Shown: positions 45,316 to 54,832, counted from the first letter of the stretch. The stretch: 64,000 nt of DNA from Komarekiella delphini-convector SJRDD-AB1 (GCF_014831675.1 NZ_VJXY01000001.1:55324-119323); one strand, 5' to 3'. A program made the numbers and translations. Notes: generated by a model not told the origin, from the letters alone.

Positions 45316-46344
45316 CTACGCAGTTGGAGCAATATAACTCAACAGCTTAGTTGTATTTTCTTCCAACCACACTTCTAACAAACTTGTGTTTTTTACTGCA
45401 TCAATCACACTTTGGTGAGTTGCTTTACCCTCACGAAGCCAACCCGTCCAGTAAACAATACAACTTACTCGCTGCAAGCGCCAAACTAACGTCAATGCTT
45501 CTGCTTCTGAGTATGTCAGAGAATTATACTTGGCATATCCTGTGCTGAAAGCTTCCACAAACTCCAAATTGGGTGCATCTTTCCAAGAAAATCGAGTGAA
45601 ATGATCGAGTGCTGCAACATAATCCATTAAGCGCAAATCTGAAGTAGCAAACTCAAAGTCTAAAACCCCAACTACACGATTATCTATCAGTAAAACGTTA
45701 GGACAAAGGAAATCTGCATGAGTTGTTTGAACTGGAAGTGTTCTATACAGGTTGGGCGCAGCTTCAATAATTTCTGTCAGTGTTTTAACAATGTACTGTT
45801 GCTGTGTTAGAGGTAATTCAAGTGATTGTGGCACTTCTAATGGATCTGTCACCAACGGATGAATATGATAAATATCTCCCCACGCAGGTAATTGAGCCAT
45901 TTTTCTTGTTGAATCGAATCCAGCCAAGGCGTGATGTAGTTCGCCAAGTGTTTGACCGATAGCATGGGTATGAGCGATATTTTTGCGATCGCCAGGCTCA
46001 CCTAAAATGAAAGGAAGCAAAGCAACGCGCAGTAATGAGTTATTTTTATTAACTAAAATCAATGTTTTGCCCAACTGAGTTTGTATAGGAGTTGGAACCG
46101 CGAACGATAGATCAGATGATTGCAGATATGTCAGTAATGAGTGTTCATATTGAATTTGTGCAGTGGTTATAGAGTCGTTGTATAACTTTAGAATAAAATT
46201 GCCTGCTTGCGTTTCTATAAAAAAGGTTGTATTGACTGTACCTTTGTTTGTTGGTTTAACTGTTAAATTACCAATAAATGACCATGCTTCAAGTAGTTCA
46301 ACAACATCTTGTTTAGATAACTGCGAGTTTTTGGGCTTATTCAT
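45316..46344 (-). CDS. Phosphotransferase of the APH/homoserine kinase type
   Basis: The kinase-like fold of 342 residues has the catalytic loop THADFLCPNVLLIDNRVVG (near 205) and the metal site GVLDFEFATSDLRLMDY just after. The N-terminal ATP-binding part has NFILKLYND near 55. The APH family phosphorylates aminoglycosides, choline or homoserine, and the substrate is not deduced. A related enzyme is at 62454-63443. A heptamer array lies immediately upstream. Confidence 0.82.
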   Translation of the reverse strand: MNKPKNSQLSKQDVVELLEAWSFIGNLTVKPTNKGTVNTTFFIETQAGNFILKLYNDSITTAQIQYEHSLLTYLQSSDLSFAVPTPIQTQLGKTLILVNKNNSLLRVALLPFILGEPGDRKNIAHTHAIGQTLGELHHALAGFDSTRKMAQLPAWGDIYHIHPLVTDPLEVPQSLELPLTQQQYIVKTLTEIIEAAPNLYRTLPVQTTHADFLCPNVLLIDNRVVGVLDFEFATSDLRLMDYVAALDHFTRFSWKDAPNLEFVEAFSTGYAKYNSLTYSEAEALTLVWRLQRVSCIVYWTGWLREGKATHQSVIDAVKNTSLLEVWLEENTTKLLSYIAPTA

Positions 46345-46379
46345 AATTCATAATTCATAATTCATAATTCATAATTCAT
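46340..46379. repeat. Heptamer repeat AATTCAT
   Basis: Five consecutive TTCATAA-type units precede the phosphotransferase start codon. Similar arrays of ATTCGTA occur at 62347-62379. Confidence 0.8.
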
Positions 46380-46426
46380 CTGGGTTTTGAGGTTTCCATC
46401 TGTAGTCTTATTTTGGGGAATTAGTA

Positions 46427-47479
46427 TTAGCTAACATATTGTTTTTGCAACCCACGATTCGTTATCAGGTAAACAGCAAAAGTTCCTAGCCAATGACTAG
46501 CTGCATAATGTTGACTCACAACATCTGCTAGTCCATTTCGACGATGGTGAATAGCAGCAAAGCGGAGTGTTTCTATCCGCTGGTCATCATTGGGTAATTT
46601 AGAAATAATGCCCTCAAGCATCCAAGCACGGCTAAGATTAAGACCGTGGAAGTGTGATTGCATATAGTCTTGAGGATTATCCACTTTGACGGGTTCTAAC
46701 CAATTTACTGTATTTTCAGTCGGTATTTGTGGTAGAAAATTAGTGAGCCAGTCAGTAAAAGCTGTTGTTGAGAGTACGCGCCGCATCAAGTCTGCTTGGG
46801 CAAGGCCAGGAGAAGAAAAATCGTACCCAAGTGGCTCAAATTGTAAGGAATAATTGCGATCGCTCAGATAAAATTGTCGTGCTTTGTTCTCCACTAACCG
46901 AGTGAAGTCAGCATTTTCGGTAATCCTTGCCCAATCCAGAATCAAACCAAGTGCAAAAGCTGTTTGGTTATGCGTCCCTGTACGATTTGGCAGTTGTAAT
47001 CTGTCAATCCAGTGGTGTAAGTTACTTGCAATCAACTTCTCTAACGGTTCCAATACAACTCGCCATACTTTCGCTTGAGGATGATTCCACTCATGAAGTT
47101 CCGCAGCCAGTTGCAGAAGCCATGCTATACCATAAGGACATTCAAAAAAGGGCAACCGCTGGAAGTGGGCAATCTCTCCTTGAATTTTCTCAGGCGTTAG
47201 ACTCTGCTCAAGTGCTTGCTTTGCCGCTGCACTAAACGAGGCTTCAGGAAAGTGACGCATCAGACGTACCAGTAACCAGTGACCATGTACGGCTGAATGC
47301 CAATCTAAGCAGCCATAAAAAACAGGTGTCAATTGACGTGGCGGTTTGATATCTTCGTCGCTATCAGCCCAACATATATTACTGTGGGGATACTCCCGCT
47401 CGATACAATCCAGCACTAACTGAGCAAATTGTGCCGCAGTCGTTTCATTAATCTCTAAATTATCGGCTGGCATGATCAT
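46427..47479 (-). CDS. DUF2891 family protein
   Basis: The 350-residue protein begins near TTAAQFAQLVLDCIEREYPH. Family-typical blocks are FYGCLDWHSAVHGHW near residue 55, PYGIAWLLQLAAELHEW near 115, and GTHNQTAFALGLILDWA near 165. The fold is an alpha/alpha barrel like glycosidase-related proteins; activity is unknown. Its ATG (47479, or a second ATG at 47473) overlaps the stop of the upstream TPR gene by 4 bases, so both are one transcript with coupled translation. Confidence 0.85.
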   Translation of the reverse strand: MIMPADNLEINETTAAQFAQLVLDCIEREYPHSNICWADSDEDIKPPRQLTPVFYGCLDWHSAVHGHWLLVRLMRHFPEASFSAAAKQALEQSLTPEKIQGEIAHFQRLPFFECPYGIAWLLQLAAELHEWNHPQAKVWRVVLEPLEKLIASNLHHWIDRLQLPNRTGTHNQTAFALGLILDWARITENADFTRLVENKARQFYLSDRNYSLQFEPLGYDFSSPGLAQADLMRRVLSTTAFTDWLTNFLPQIPTENTVNWLEPVKVDNPQDYMQSHFHGLNLSRAWMLEGIISKLPNDDQRIETLRFAAIHHRRNGLADVVSQHYAASHWLGTFAVYLITNRGLQKQYVS

Positions 47480-49326
47480 ATATCTTGCTTGTATTCTGCT
47501 AATAATTGCGGAATGTGATCATACCCATCTACACCAATAATAGAAATAATTTTGGGGCGATGTTGCTGTAATATATTATGGAAATCTTCTGTCCCTATTT
47601 GTCCTTGCAAAATTGTTAGTAAGCCTGCTGATTGACGCCATTCACTAGAAGCAATTTGTTCTAAAAGATACATTCCTAAACAGCCAGTGTAAATAGTTTT
47701 TTCAGCATTTTGCAGATGATAATAAGCTTGGGCTAAACAAGCTAAGTTGCGTCCTTGGAGATATAAATCACCAGAAACTTGGGCTGTTTTAAAGCCATCT
47801 TCAAGATATTTAATTGCAGCTTGATGTTGTCCAATTACTACATAGGCAATTCCTAGGCTGCTCACACATAAAGCTTTACTTTGAATATCACCTAATTTTT
47901 CTGATAACTTTAAACCTTGTTCTAAATAATTAATTGCGGCTTCATAGGTTTCTGGTTCGATGTTTTCCAGTTCTTGAGCCTGCATAACTTCGCTGTAACC
48001 TAAATTTACCAGTGCATTGGCCTCGCCTGTACGATCGCCTGCTTGCCGACTCAAAATTAATGCCCGTTGACTGTAGTTAATCGCCTCGGCGTAATCTTGC
48101 TCTTGCACGTAGGTGCGGCTGAGGTGGTTGAGATTAGCGATTTCACAGGGGCGATCGCCTGCACTCCTAGCTATCTCCAATGCTTCCTGATGAAAATCAA
48201 GCGCACGTTGATATTGCCCTAAAGCACGCTGCGAGTAGCCTAAAAGTGTCAAAATCCGTGCCTTTTCCTGGGTTCCCTCGACTTGTTGCAGCGGTTCATC
48301 TAAATAATCTAGGGCATCCCGCAAATAAGTACCAGAAAAAGAAGCAAAAATTCCACCGTAGAAAGGGAAATATGGACGCTGGGCAAAGGTTCGTAGAATC
48401 TGGAGCATAATTTGCGAACAGGCATCACTGTACACTGTGCCAATGCTCCGAAAACCACTCGCTAACTGACTCCAAATCACTGCGAAGGTCAAGAAAGTCG
48501 AAATGGACAACTTTGGCCCTGCTTTAACATCGTAGGCTTGTTGGTCAAACCAGTTAATCAATCCCCGTTGCAAGTACTGTAAAGTTATTGCCATCTCCAC
48601 CCAATCTCTGAGGGTGACACCGCGCTGCTGTTCGGCAAATGAAATTACAGATTCTTCCATTGCCAAGGTGCGAAATAGTCTTTGGGGTAATTCACTATTA
48701 ACTTGCTTAGCCCAACTTGCCCAAGGGCCACGTTCTCCAGGTACGCCACCAAATCCTAATCCCTGGTTTTGCTCGTACATCCAACTGATCAAGTTGTCTT
48801 GCAATCGTTGCCAACAACTCAAACCACGAGTAATACCTTCAGAGAATTGTTGTAAATCAGAATCAGCCTGGGCAAATTGCTGTAAAGATTTTGATAACTG
48901 CTGTAATTGTGACAGATTCAGCGGGTTCTTCTGATTTGGGTCAGTAACACGTAAGAATATAGCTAGCCGCTCGTCTGCATCGGCTGTGGTAATTTCTTTG
49001 ACTGCGGAGGCGATCGCTTCTGTGGTTTTGTTTTGCTCTTGCCAACGTTGCCATTGACTTTGGATGGTTTTAATCGCTCTTAAACTCCGGGTAGCCTTGG
49101 CTTTTTTGAGTTCATCCTTTTCGCTGTCTACTTGGCTTTGGATGGCATCTAAGCGATCGCTTAAAGCTAGCTCAAACACTTCTCCTGTACCGGAAGTTAT
49201 ACCTTTAAGCAGCATTTGATACACCATATCCACAGAGCTAATCTTGCCCTTGAGGGTGGTTTCAACAATTTCATCGATTAAAGCGAGATAGCGATCGCGC
49301 AATGGCAATTCTGACACTTGAGCCAC
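47476..49326 (-). CDS. Tetratricopeptide-repeat protein
   Basis: The start is GTG at 49326 with no obvious ribosome site. The N-terminal 330 residues are helical and charged (TRSLRAIKTIQSQWQRWQEQ) with no recognised domain. From about residue 335 there are at least five TPR units (ARILTLLGYSQRALGQYQRA, ANLNHLSRTYVQEQDYAEAI, ALVNLGYSEVMQAQE, KALCVSSLGIAYVVIGQHQA). TPR domains bind partner proteins. It overlaps DUF2891 by 4 bases, so the pair may act together. The gap to 49540 holds only G/C-rich repeats. Confidence 0.85.
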   Translation of the reverse strand: MAQVSELPLRDRYLALIDEIVETTLKGKISSVDMVYQMLLKGITSGTGEVFELALSDRLDAIQSQVDSEKDELKKAKATRSLRAIKTIQSQWQRWQEQNKTTEAIASAVKEITTADADERLAIFLRVTDPNQKNPLNLSQLQQLSKSLQQFAQADSDLQQFSEGITRGLSCWQRLQDNLISWMYEQNQGLGFGGVPGERGPWASWAKQVNSELPQRLFRTLAMEESVISFAEQQRGVTLRDWVEMAITLQYLQRGLINWFDQQAYDVKAGPKLSISTFLTFAVIWSQLASGFRSIGTVYSDACSQIMLQILRTFAQRPYFPFYGGIFASFSGTYLRDALDYLDEPLQQVEGTQEKARILTLLGYSQRALGQYQRALDFHQEALEIARSAGDRPCEIANLNHLSRTYVQEQDYAEAINYSQRALILSRQAGDRTGEANALVNLGYSEVMQAQELENIEPETYEAAINYLEQGLKLSEKLGDIQSKALCVSSLGIAYVVIGQHQAAIKYLEDGFKTAQVSGDLYLQGRNLACLAQAYYHLQNAEKTIYTGCLGMYLLEQIASSEWRQSAGLLTILQGQIGTEDFHNILQQHRPKIISIIGVDGYDHIPQLLAEYKQDI

Positions 49327-49540
49327 TAGAAAACGTCACATCAATTCTAATTCTAGACCTGGCAGCAGAAGTGCGGCAGAGAATTGGATGAATCATCCAC
49401 TTTTTGCGTTATTAGTAATCAAGGGACTAGGTACTGAAGAGGCAAAGGAGCAGAGGGGAAAGATTGTAATTGTCCTTTTTCTAACCTGCTCCCCTGCCCC
49501 CCTGCTCCCTTGCTTGTTCCCCAGTCCCCAATCCCTATAA

Positions 49541-51124
49541 ATGGCTCGCACTCCCACATTAACTTTTGATCGCGGTACGTTAGTTTTGCATCCACCACCA
49601 CGTGGCAAAGCTTGGATGGACTATGCTACATGGGATGATAGAGTTGAAAAATTCCGCATTCCGGCAATTAGATACCGCTCTTTGGTGGAAGCGCTACAGG
49701 CGGAAGACACTTACTTTATCGACGAAGCAAAGAAATTTCATCCCATAGATTTGGTTGCTACTTTGGAAATGGAACCTTATCCCCACCAGAGTGAGGCTTT
49801 AGCAGCTTGGAAACTGGCGGGAAGACAGGGGGTGGTAGTGCTTCCCACCGCAGCGGGAAAGACTTATCTAGCGCAAATGGCAATGCAAGCGACACCGCGC
49901 TCAACGTTGATTGTTGTGCCAACTTTGGATTTAATGCATCAGTGGTATGCACACTTGGTTGCGGCGTTTCCTGATGCTGAGGTGGGATTGTTGGGGGGTG
50001 GTTCGCGGGATAGGACACCCATCTTAGTGGCGACTTACGACAGTGCAGCAATTCACGCTGAGGCGCTGGGGAATAAATATGCTTTGGTTGTTTTCGATGA
50101 ATGTCATCATTTACCGACAGATTTTAATCGTGTCATCGCTGAGTATGCGATCGCACCCTATCGTTTAGGACTCTCTGCTACACCAGAACGCACTGATGGC
50201 AAACATGCTGAATTAAATATTCTCATTGGTCAAGAAGTATATCGCAAACGCGCTGAAGATTTAGCGGGGAAGGCGTTAGCAGAACACGAAATTGTCCAAA
50301 TTAAGGTGAAGTTATCGCAAGTTGAGCGGGAAAGATACAATCAGTTAATTCAAACCCGCAACGACTTTTTAAAGCAATCTCGAATTTCTTTGGGGAGTCT
50401 GCAAGGTTGGCAAATGTTCGTGCAAATGAGTGCGCGCTCGCAAGCTGGACGTAGAGCTATGTTAGCGCACCGAGAAGCTAAAGATATCGCTTTGGGTACT
50501 GATGGAAAGTTACGAATTCTTATCGATTTACTGGCAGAACATTACCCTGCAAGAATTTTAATTTTCACTGCTGATAATGCCACAGTTTACCGCATTTCCC
50601 AAGAGTTACTTATTCCGGCAATTACTCATCAAACACCTGTGAAAGAACGACATGAAATATTAACTAAGTTTCGGGAGGGTGAATATAATACTTTGGTTGC
50701 TTCTCATGTTTTGAATGAGGGTGTTGATGTGCCAGCGGCTTCTGTGGCAATTATTTTATCGGGGACTGGTTCGGCAAGGGAATATATTCAGCGTTTGGGG
50801 AGGGTTTTGCGTAAGGGGAATATTGAAAATAAGCAGGCGATTTTGTATGAGGTGGTGGCAGAGGATACGAGTGAGGAGGGGACTTCGGCGCGGCGGCGTG
50901 GTGAGAAGAGAGGGGAAGCAGGGGGAGAAAAAGATAGGAAAGGGAATTTGCAGGTTGTGTATGGGAGTGGGAAGGAAAAGAGTTTGAAGGCGGCGGAACA
51001 GTTAGAAATCAATTATTCAACCGAAAATTTAAAATCTAAAATCAAAAATTCAGATGTTACCGACAGACTTACTGATGCATCGCCAAAATGGGGAGGAGAT
51101 CATCCCGAAGAGACTGAAGATTGA
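49541..51124 (+). CDS. XPB-like DNA helicase
   Basis: This 527-residue SF2 helicase has Walker A in LPTAAGKT (101-108), the DECHHLP box near 186, SATPERTDG near 218, and motif VI QRLGRVLRK near 425. An N-terminal domain resembles the damage-recognition part of XPB. Between residues about 445 and 480 is a low-complexity charged stretch. XPB opens DNA at damage sites. Its 3' end overlaps the DUF790 start by 71 bases, in a different frame. The gene pair is the XPB-Bax1 arrangement known from archaea, supporting a DNA-repair or restriction role. Confidence 0.9.
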   Translation: MARTPTLTFDRGTLVLHPPPRGKAWMDYATWDDRVEKFRIPAIRYRSLVEALQAEDTYFIDEAKKFHPIDLVATLEMEPYPHQSEALAAWKLAGRQGVVVLPTAAGKTYLAQMAMQATPRSTLIVVPTLDLMHQWYAHLVAAFPDAEVGLLGGGSRDRTPILVATYDSAAIHAEALGNKYALVVFDECHHLPTDFNRVIAEYAIAPYRLGLSATPERTDGKHAELNILIGQEVYRKRAEDLAGKALAEHEIVQIKVKLSQVERERYNQLIQTRNDFLKQSRISLGSLQGWQMFVQMSARSQAGRRAMLAHREAKDIALGTDGKLRILIDLLAEHYPARILIFTADNATVYRISQELLIPAITHQTPVKERHEILTKFREGEYNTLVASHVLNEGVDVPAASVAIILSGTGSAREYIQRLGRVLRKGNIENKQAILYEVVAEDTSEEGTSARRRGEKRGEAGGEKDRKGNLQVVYGSGKEKSLKAAEQLEINYSTENLKSKIKNSDVTDRLTDASPKWGGDHPEETED

Positions 51125-52271
51125 TCAGAAAACTTCGGAGTTGGCGATTGAGTTAATTAATTATTTTCAAGCAGCAGTAGGTAAGACTCAAGGTGTGCTT
51201 GAGCGTCAACTAGCTGATTTTGAAGGAGATACGACGGATTATCGTGTGAAGCGAGGATTAGCTTATATTCTCAAAAGCAGTTTTTGCACATTTGAAGTGG
51301 TGAGTCCGCTGGAACCACAAATGTTAAGAGAACGGGTATTTTCGCTATCGGCAAAATCAGTTTCTAGTCGGGAATCAACACAAGTTACTCTTAGTAAAAT
51401 TGCTGATGAGTTAACTCAAGAACTTGAGCGAGAAGTTTTACTAGAACAGGTTCGCAATGGGTTATATGCTGATTTAAATGAGAATAAAATTTTGACAGCT
51501 TTTGATGCACCAACACCGCCAGATTTGTTAAATCGATATAACTTATCTCAGGTGCAGGGTGTGTTTTATAAAGCCAGTCAACTTGTGTTGAATGCTCATC
51601 GGAATGTGCCGGGAGAATATAAGCTGTTATTTCGTTATTTAAAGTTGTTTCAATTGATGGCTTATATTGAGGGCGATGCTGATCACGGGTTTACAATTAG
51701 CATTGATGGGCCGACGAGTTTGTTTAATCCTAGTACGCGATATGGTTTGGCGATCGCTAAACTTATCCCCGCTTTACTTCACGTTACTAGATGGAGTCTT
51801 TCCTCTATTCTCAAAACCCGCGACGCCTACACAAATGCTTGGAAAACTGGACGCTTTACCCTCAATTCTGAATGTGGTTTGGTATCTCACTACCCACCAG
51901 GCAAGCCCTACGATAGTATGCTAGAAGCATCCTTTGCTGATAAGTGGGATGCTCTCAAAAGTGACTGGGCGTTAGAGCGAGAAGTTGATTTAATTCCGAT
52001 TCCCGGTAGTGTGATGATTCCCGATTTCCGCCTAGTGCATCATGATGGTCGCACCTTCTTATTAGAAATTGTCGGTTATTGGCGACCAGAATATTTACAA
52101 AAGAAGTTTTCTCAGGTGCGACGTGCTGGACGTGATGACTTAATTTTGGCAATTTCCGAGCGGCTTAATCTTGAAAAAGCGGGAGTAAAATTAAACGATG
52201 TTCCCGCGAGAATTGTTTGGTTTAAAGATAAGTTATTGCCGAAAGCTGTTTTAGCTGTGATGGATTTATAA
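51054..52271 (+). CDS. DUF790 nuclease (Bax1-like), partner of XPB
   Basis: The ATG at 51054 gives the family-typical opening MLPTDLLMHRQNGEEIIPKR, so the 71-base overlap with the helicase gene is real. The C-terminal half holds a PD-(D/E)XK-like site: Glu in LEASFADKW, Asp in MIPDFRLVHH and Glu in LLEIVGYWRPEYLQKKF. Bax1 nucleases bind and cut next to XPB-opened DNA. Length is 405 residues. The pair, followed by a PIN toxin gene and a PD-(D/E)XK nuclease gene, makes a compact DNA-processing cluster. Confidence 0.88.
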   Translation: MLPTDLLMHRQNGEEIIPKRLKIDQKTSELAIELINYFQAAVGKTQGVLERQLADFEGDTTDYRVKRGLAYILKSSFCTFEVVSPLEPQMLRERVFSLSAKSVSSRESTQVTLSKIADELTQELEREVLLEQVRNGLYADLNENKILTAFDAPTPPDLLNRYNLSQVQGVFYKASQLVLNAHRNVPGEYKLLFRYLKLFQLMAYIEGDADHGFTISIDGPTSLFNPSTRYGLAIAKLIPALLHVTRWSLSSILKTRDAYTNAWKTGRFTLNSECGLVSHYPPGKPYDSMLEASFADKWDALKSDWALEREVDLIPIPGSVMIPDFRLVHHDGRTFLLEIVGYWRPEYLQKKFSQVRRAGRDDLILAISERLNLEKAGVKLNDVPARIVWFKDKLLPKAVLAVMDL

Positions 52272-52307
52272 GTCAATGGGTGTAAGTGATATTAAAATAT
52301 GTTGTAG

Positions 52308-52339
52308 TTTGTAGTTAGTGCTTTAGCGCTAACTACAAG
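52308..52339. repeat. REP-like hairpin after the DUF790 gene
   Basis: GTAGTTAGTGC (52311-52321) pairs with GCGCTAACTAC (52326-52336) with one G-T pair, and the stem extends by two A-T pairs. It shares ends with the cloverleaf repeat at 44501. It may serve as a terminator between DUF790 and the toxin-antitoxin pair. Confidence 0.6.
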
Positions 52340-52387
52340 CTACGAACTTTGATTTATTAATGTCTAGCTATTTCCAGGAGGAATGAT

Positions 52388-52624
52388 ATGAAAAGTATAG
52401 AAACAATTGCCACAGTAACAAAAGATGGTAAGATTACAGCCCAATTACCACTCGATATCCCAGAGGGTGAACATCAGGTAGTGATAGTGATTGATGAAAA
52501 GCCTTTGCTAGAGAAAGCAGAGAGGAAAGATCAGAAATTACCTCTTAAATTTTCCGCCTATCCTGTAGGATTAGTCTCAGAAAGCCTGACTTTCCGCAGA
52601 GAAGACCTTTATGCAAACGACTAA
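52388..52624 (+). CDS. Antitoxin of a PIN-toxin pair
   Basis: This 78-residue protein starts with TIATVTKDGKITAQLPLDIP, typical of small cyanobacterial antitoxins, and has an acidic-basic tail ending LTFRREDLYAND that would bind the toxin. AGGAGG lies 7 bases before the ATG. The toxin start overlaps its end by 14 bases. It would inhibit the PIN RNase and repress the operon. Confidence 0.82.
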   Translation: MKSIETIATVTKDGKITAQLPLDIPEGEHQVVIVIDEKPLLEKAERKDQKLPLKFSAYPVGLVSESLTFRREDLYAND

Positions 52625-53060
52625 TAAATCTGTCTTCATCGATACGAATATTTTAGTTTATGCAAATTTAGCTTTGTCACCATTTCATGTACAAGCTACA
52701 GAACGACTTCAGGCGCTTGCAGAACAAGGTCTTGATTTATGGATTAGTCGCCAAACTTTGAGAGAATATTTGGCAGCGATGACAAGACGAGGCGACTTAA
52801 CCGGGAAAATTCCTGTTGCATCTTTAGTAGCAGATGTGAGATATTTTGCTAGTTATTTTCGCTTGGTTGAAGATAACTTGCTGGTGACAGAAAGATTACT
52901 GGTACTCATGGAACAAATTTCTATTGGTGGTAAGCAAGTTCATGATGCAAATATTGTCGCCACGATGTTAGTCTATGACATTCCTCAGTTACTCACTTAC
53001 AACACAGATGATTTTGCCAGATTTTCTGAGTTAATTACTGTTTTGCCATTGCAAAATTAG
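52611..53060 (+). CDS. PIN-domain toxin (VapC-like ribonuclease)
   Basis: This 149-residue PIN domain has the four acids: Asp in FIDTNILVYAN (near 10), Glu in TLREYLAAM (near 50), Asp in GKQVHDANIVA (near 112) and Asp in LLTYNTDDFARF (near 131). VapC enzymes cut RNA or tRNA under stress. The start overlaps the antitoxin gene by 14 bases. It converges with the PD-(D/E)XK gene 58 bases downstream. Confidence 0.9.
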   Translation: MQTTNKSVFIDTNILVYANLALSPFHVQATERLQALAEQGLDLWISRQTLREYLAAMTRRGDLTGKIPVASLVADVRYFASYFRLVEDNLLVTERLLVLMEQISIGGKQVHDANIVATMLVYDIPQLLTYNTDDFARFSELITVLPLQN

Positions 53061-53118
53061 ATCGCCTCACCTCAAAGCAGTAAAATTCAACTTCTCAGCG
53101 TCTCTGCAATCGCATTTA

Positions 53119-53808
53119 CTAACCCCAACTTTTGCGTTGCCAATATTCAGCAACTCTTTTCTCCCACTGTTCCCAGTAATTTTTAATAACTGTTGGTTCA
53201 AACCAAAAAACTTCAGCTGACATTTTTGGAATTGCCACCACTAACAGAGCATGGTTTAGCTGAATGCCATAATCTCGATAATACTCGTTAGCTGCACCTA
53301 TGTATGCTGTAAGTTGTAGTGGATGTTCATATAAATGTTCAATTGAACCTTTAGGTTTGTCTGCCGTTTTCCACTCGCAAATACAAGGAATGCCTTGATA
53401 AGTAGCAATACAATCAACTTTGCCAGAATAGCTCAAATCATAATGAAAAACAGAGCCTTCGACGAGTCTAACTGTGTTGATTTCTTGTAAAATTGGTTTA
53501 ATACTTTCCCAATAAGGAAGACTCGCTTCTAAACAAACAGGATTTTGACCGAGGAGGTAGCGCTCAATTTGTTTGTGTGTTTGAGTTCCCCGACGGCTGG
53601 CATTTGTAGAAATGCGAGTAGCTTCTTCTGTACCAACACGCGCTTTCCAGTTTAATAATCTATCACGGTCTGCTTGTGGTTTTGTGGCATTAAGTATTGT
53701 TGTCACGCTAGGGAAGCGATTTCCCTTTGCATCTACATAATATTGTTTACCATTTTCTCGACGAGATGTGGCATTAATGCGAGGTAGCAGTTGGGTATCA
53801 AATTGCAT
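53119..53808 (-). CDS. PD-(D/E)XK nuclease (MGME1/RecB-like)
   Basis: The catalytic core is GKVDCIATYQGIPCICEWKT near residue 128, with a Glu in VRLVEGSVFH upstream and Gln in HPLQLTAYIGA. The N-terminal DAKGNRFPSVTTILNATKPQ is typical of the RecB-type nuclease family that includes mitochondrial MGME1. At 229 residues it has only the nuclease domain. It cuts single-stranded or flap DNA in its relatives. It lies head-on to the toxin-antitoxin pair and the XPB-Bax1 genes. Confidence 0.85.
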   Translation of the reverse strand: MQFDTQLLPRINATSRRENGKQYYVDAKGNRFPSVTTILNATKPQADRDRLLNWKARVGTEEATRISTNASRRGTQTHKQIERYLLGQNPVCLEASLPYWESIKPILQEINTVRLVEGSVFHYDLSYSGKVDCIATYQGIPCICEWKTADKPKGSIEHLYEHPLQLTAYIGAANEYYRDYGIQLNHALLVVAIPKMSAEVFWFEPTVIKNYWEQWEKRVAEYWQRKSWG

Positions 53809-54016
53809 TAGAGATCATTTATAAAGTAAAAATTAAATTACTGTGGTAGCCTTGCCACACCACTACTTAAACGACTTAAAACAAAAAACTTTCAAATCTA
53901 TTCACTATTTTCTACTATAGATGTTATTTTTACCTTTAATTAAATTATACTTAAACTCAGTATATTAATTTTGCCTGGAGGATAGTTTAAAGAAATTTAA
54001 CTTGAGGAAAATTAAT

Positions 54017-54553
54017 ATGAAATTGGTTTCACGATTAGCGATCGCTACTGCTAGTTTTGGTCTAATTGTTACTAGTTTTGGGGAAAAATCGGCATCTGCC
54101 GCAATTATTTATTACGATTTTACTGTAGATAGTCCCATCACTAAAGGAAATGGTTCTTTTAGCTTTGATGACGCAACTTTCAGTAATGATAATATTCCAG
54201 TCGCACAAATTAAGTCATTAAATTTCCAATTTGACGGCGAATCTAATATTTACACTGAACGTGACGATACAGAATACCCCACTTTCCCCCTCGTATTTCC
54301 AACCACATTCTTGACAGGAACAAAATCTGTGGGATTGGAATATAAGTTTCAGGACAAAGCTAATCCTGCTATCGATTACGAAGTTAATGGTTACGATTTC
54401 ACCATTACTTCTGCAAATAACCAAATAGGCTTAGGTAAAGTTTCTTATAAGATAGTTCCTGAGCCGATCACCCTAGGTGGTAGTCTCATAGCTGGCGGCA
54501 TTGGCTGGCTCATGAAGCGAAAAGGAAAATCAGTTAAAAAAATTGAAGCTTAA
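54017..54553 (+). CDS. PEP-CTERM protein, paralogue 2
   Basis: ATG at 54017 with GAGG upstream starts a signal ending SASA. The mature body is a close relative of 28672-29223: TVDSPITKGNGSFSFDD and FPTTFLTGTKSVGLEY. It ends VPEPITLGGSLIAGGIGW and LMKRKGKS, the exosortase sorting signal. The TTG at 54002 would add five residues and is less likely. Function is unknown; the pair probably belongs to the cell surface or matrix. Confidence 0.85.
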   Translation: MKLVSRLAIATASFGLIVTSFGEKSASAAIIYYDFTVDSPITKGNGSFSFDDATFSNDNIPVAQIKSLNFQFDGESNIYTERDDTEYPTFPLVFPTTFLTGTKSVGLEYKFQDKANPAIDYEVNGYDFTITSANNQIGLGKVSYKIVPEPITLGGSLIAGGIGWLMKRKGKSVKKIEA

Positions 54554-54605
54554 CCTCTACGCCTCTGTCTTGAAAAGTTCAGAACGCTATGCGGGTCTTA
54601 CTGCC

Positions 54606-54689
54606 CAACCGTTCTAAAAGAACGGTTGCCTTGTGTCCTCTGTTCACTGCTGAGAGGCGCAAGGCTTTGCGCCTCTCAGCAGTGAACAG
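54606..54689. repeat. Two perfect hairpins in the gap after the PEP-CTERM gene
   Basis: A 10-bp stem (CAACCGTTCT with AGAACGGTTG, 54606-54628) is followed by a 23-bp perfect one. In the second, 54640-54662 pairs with 54667-54689 around GGCT; the arms begin CTGTTCACTGC and end GAGGCGCAA. Both lie in a dispersed repeat block from about 54565 to 54740. They are between convergent genes. Confidence 0.85.
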
Positions 54690-54832
54690 ACCATCGCCGT
54701 AAGCCGGCGCTCCGACTTTTCGCTGCGCCTCTGCGTGAACCTAAAAATTCTCTTTTCAAATATTCGTGCAAGAGGTCTAATAAAGCATGGGGAAAAATTA
54801 TCAATGCCTCATTCCCCATGCCGAAAAACTAA

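Noticed and set aside
49393..49608. Minus-strand frames before the helicase gene
   Set aside because: They translate the G/C-rich repeat and the antisense of the helicase start.
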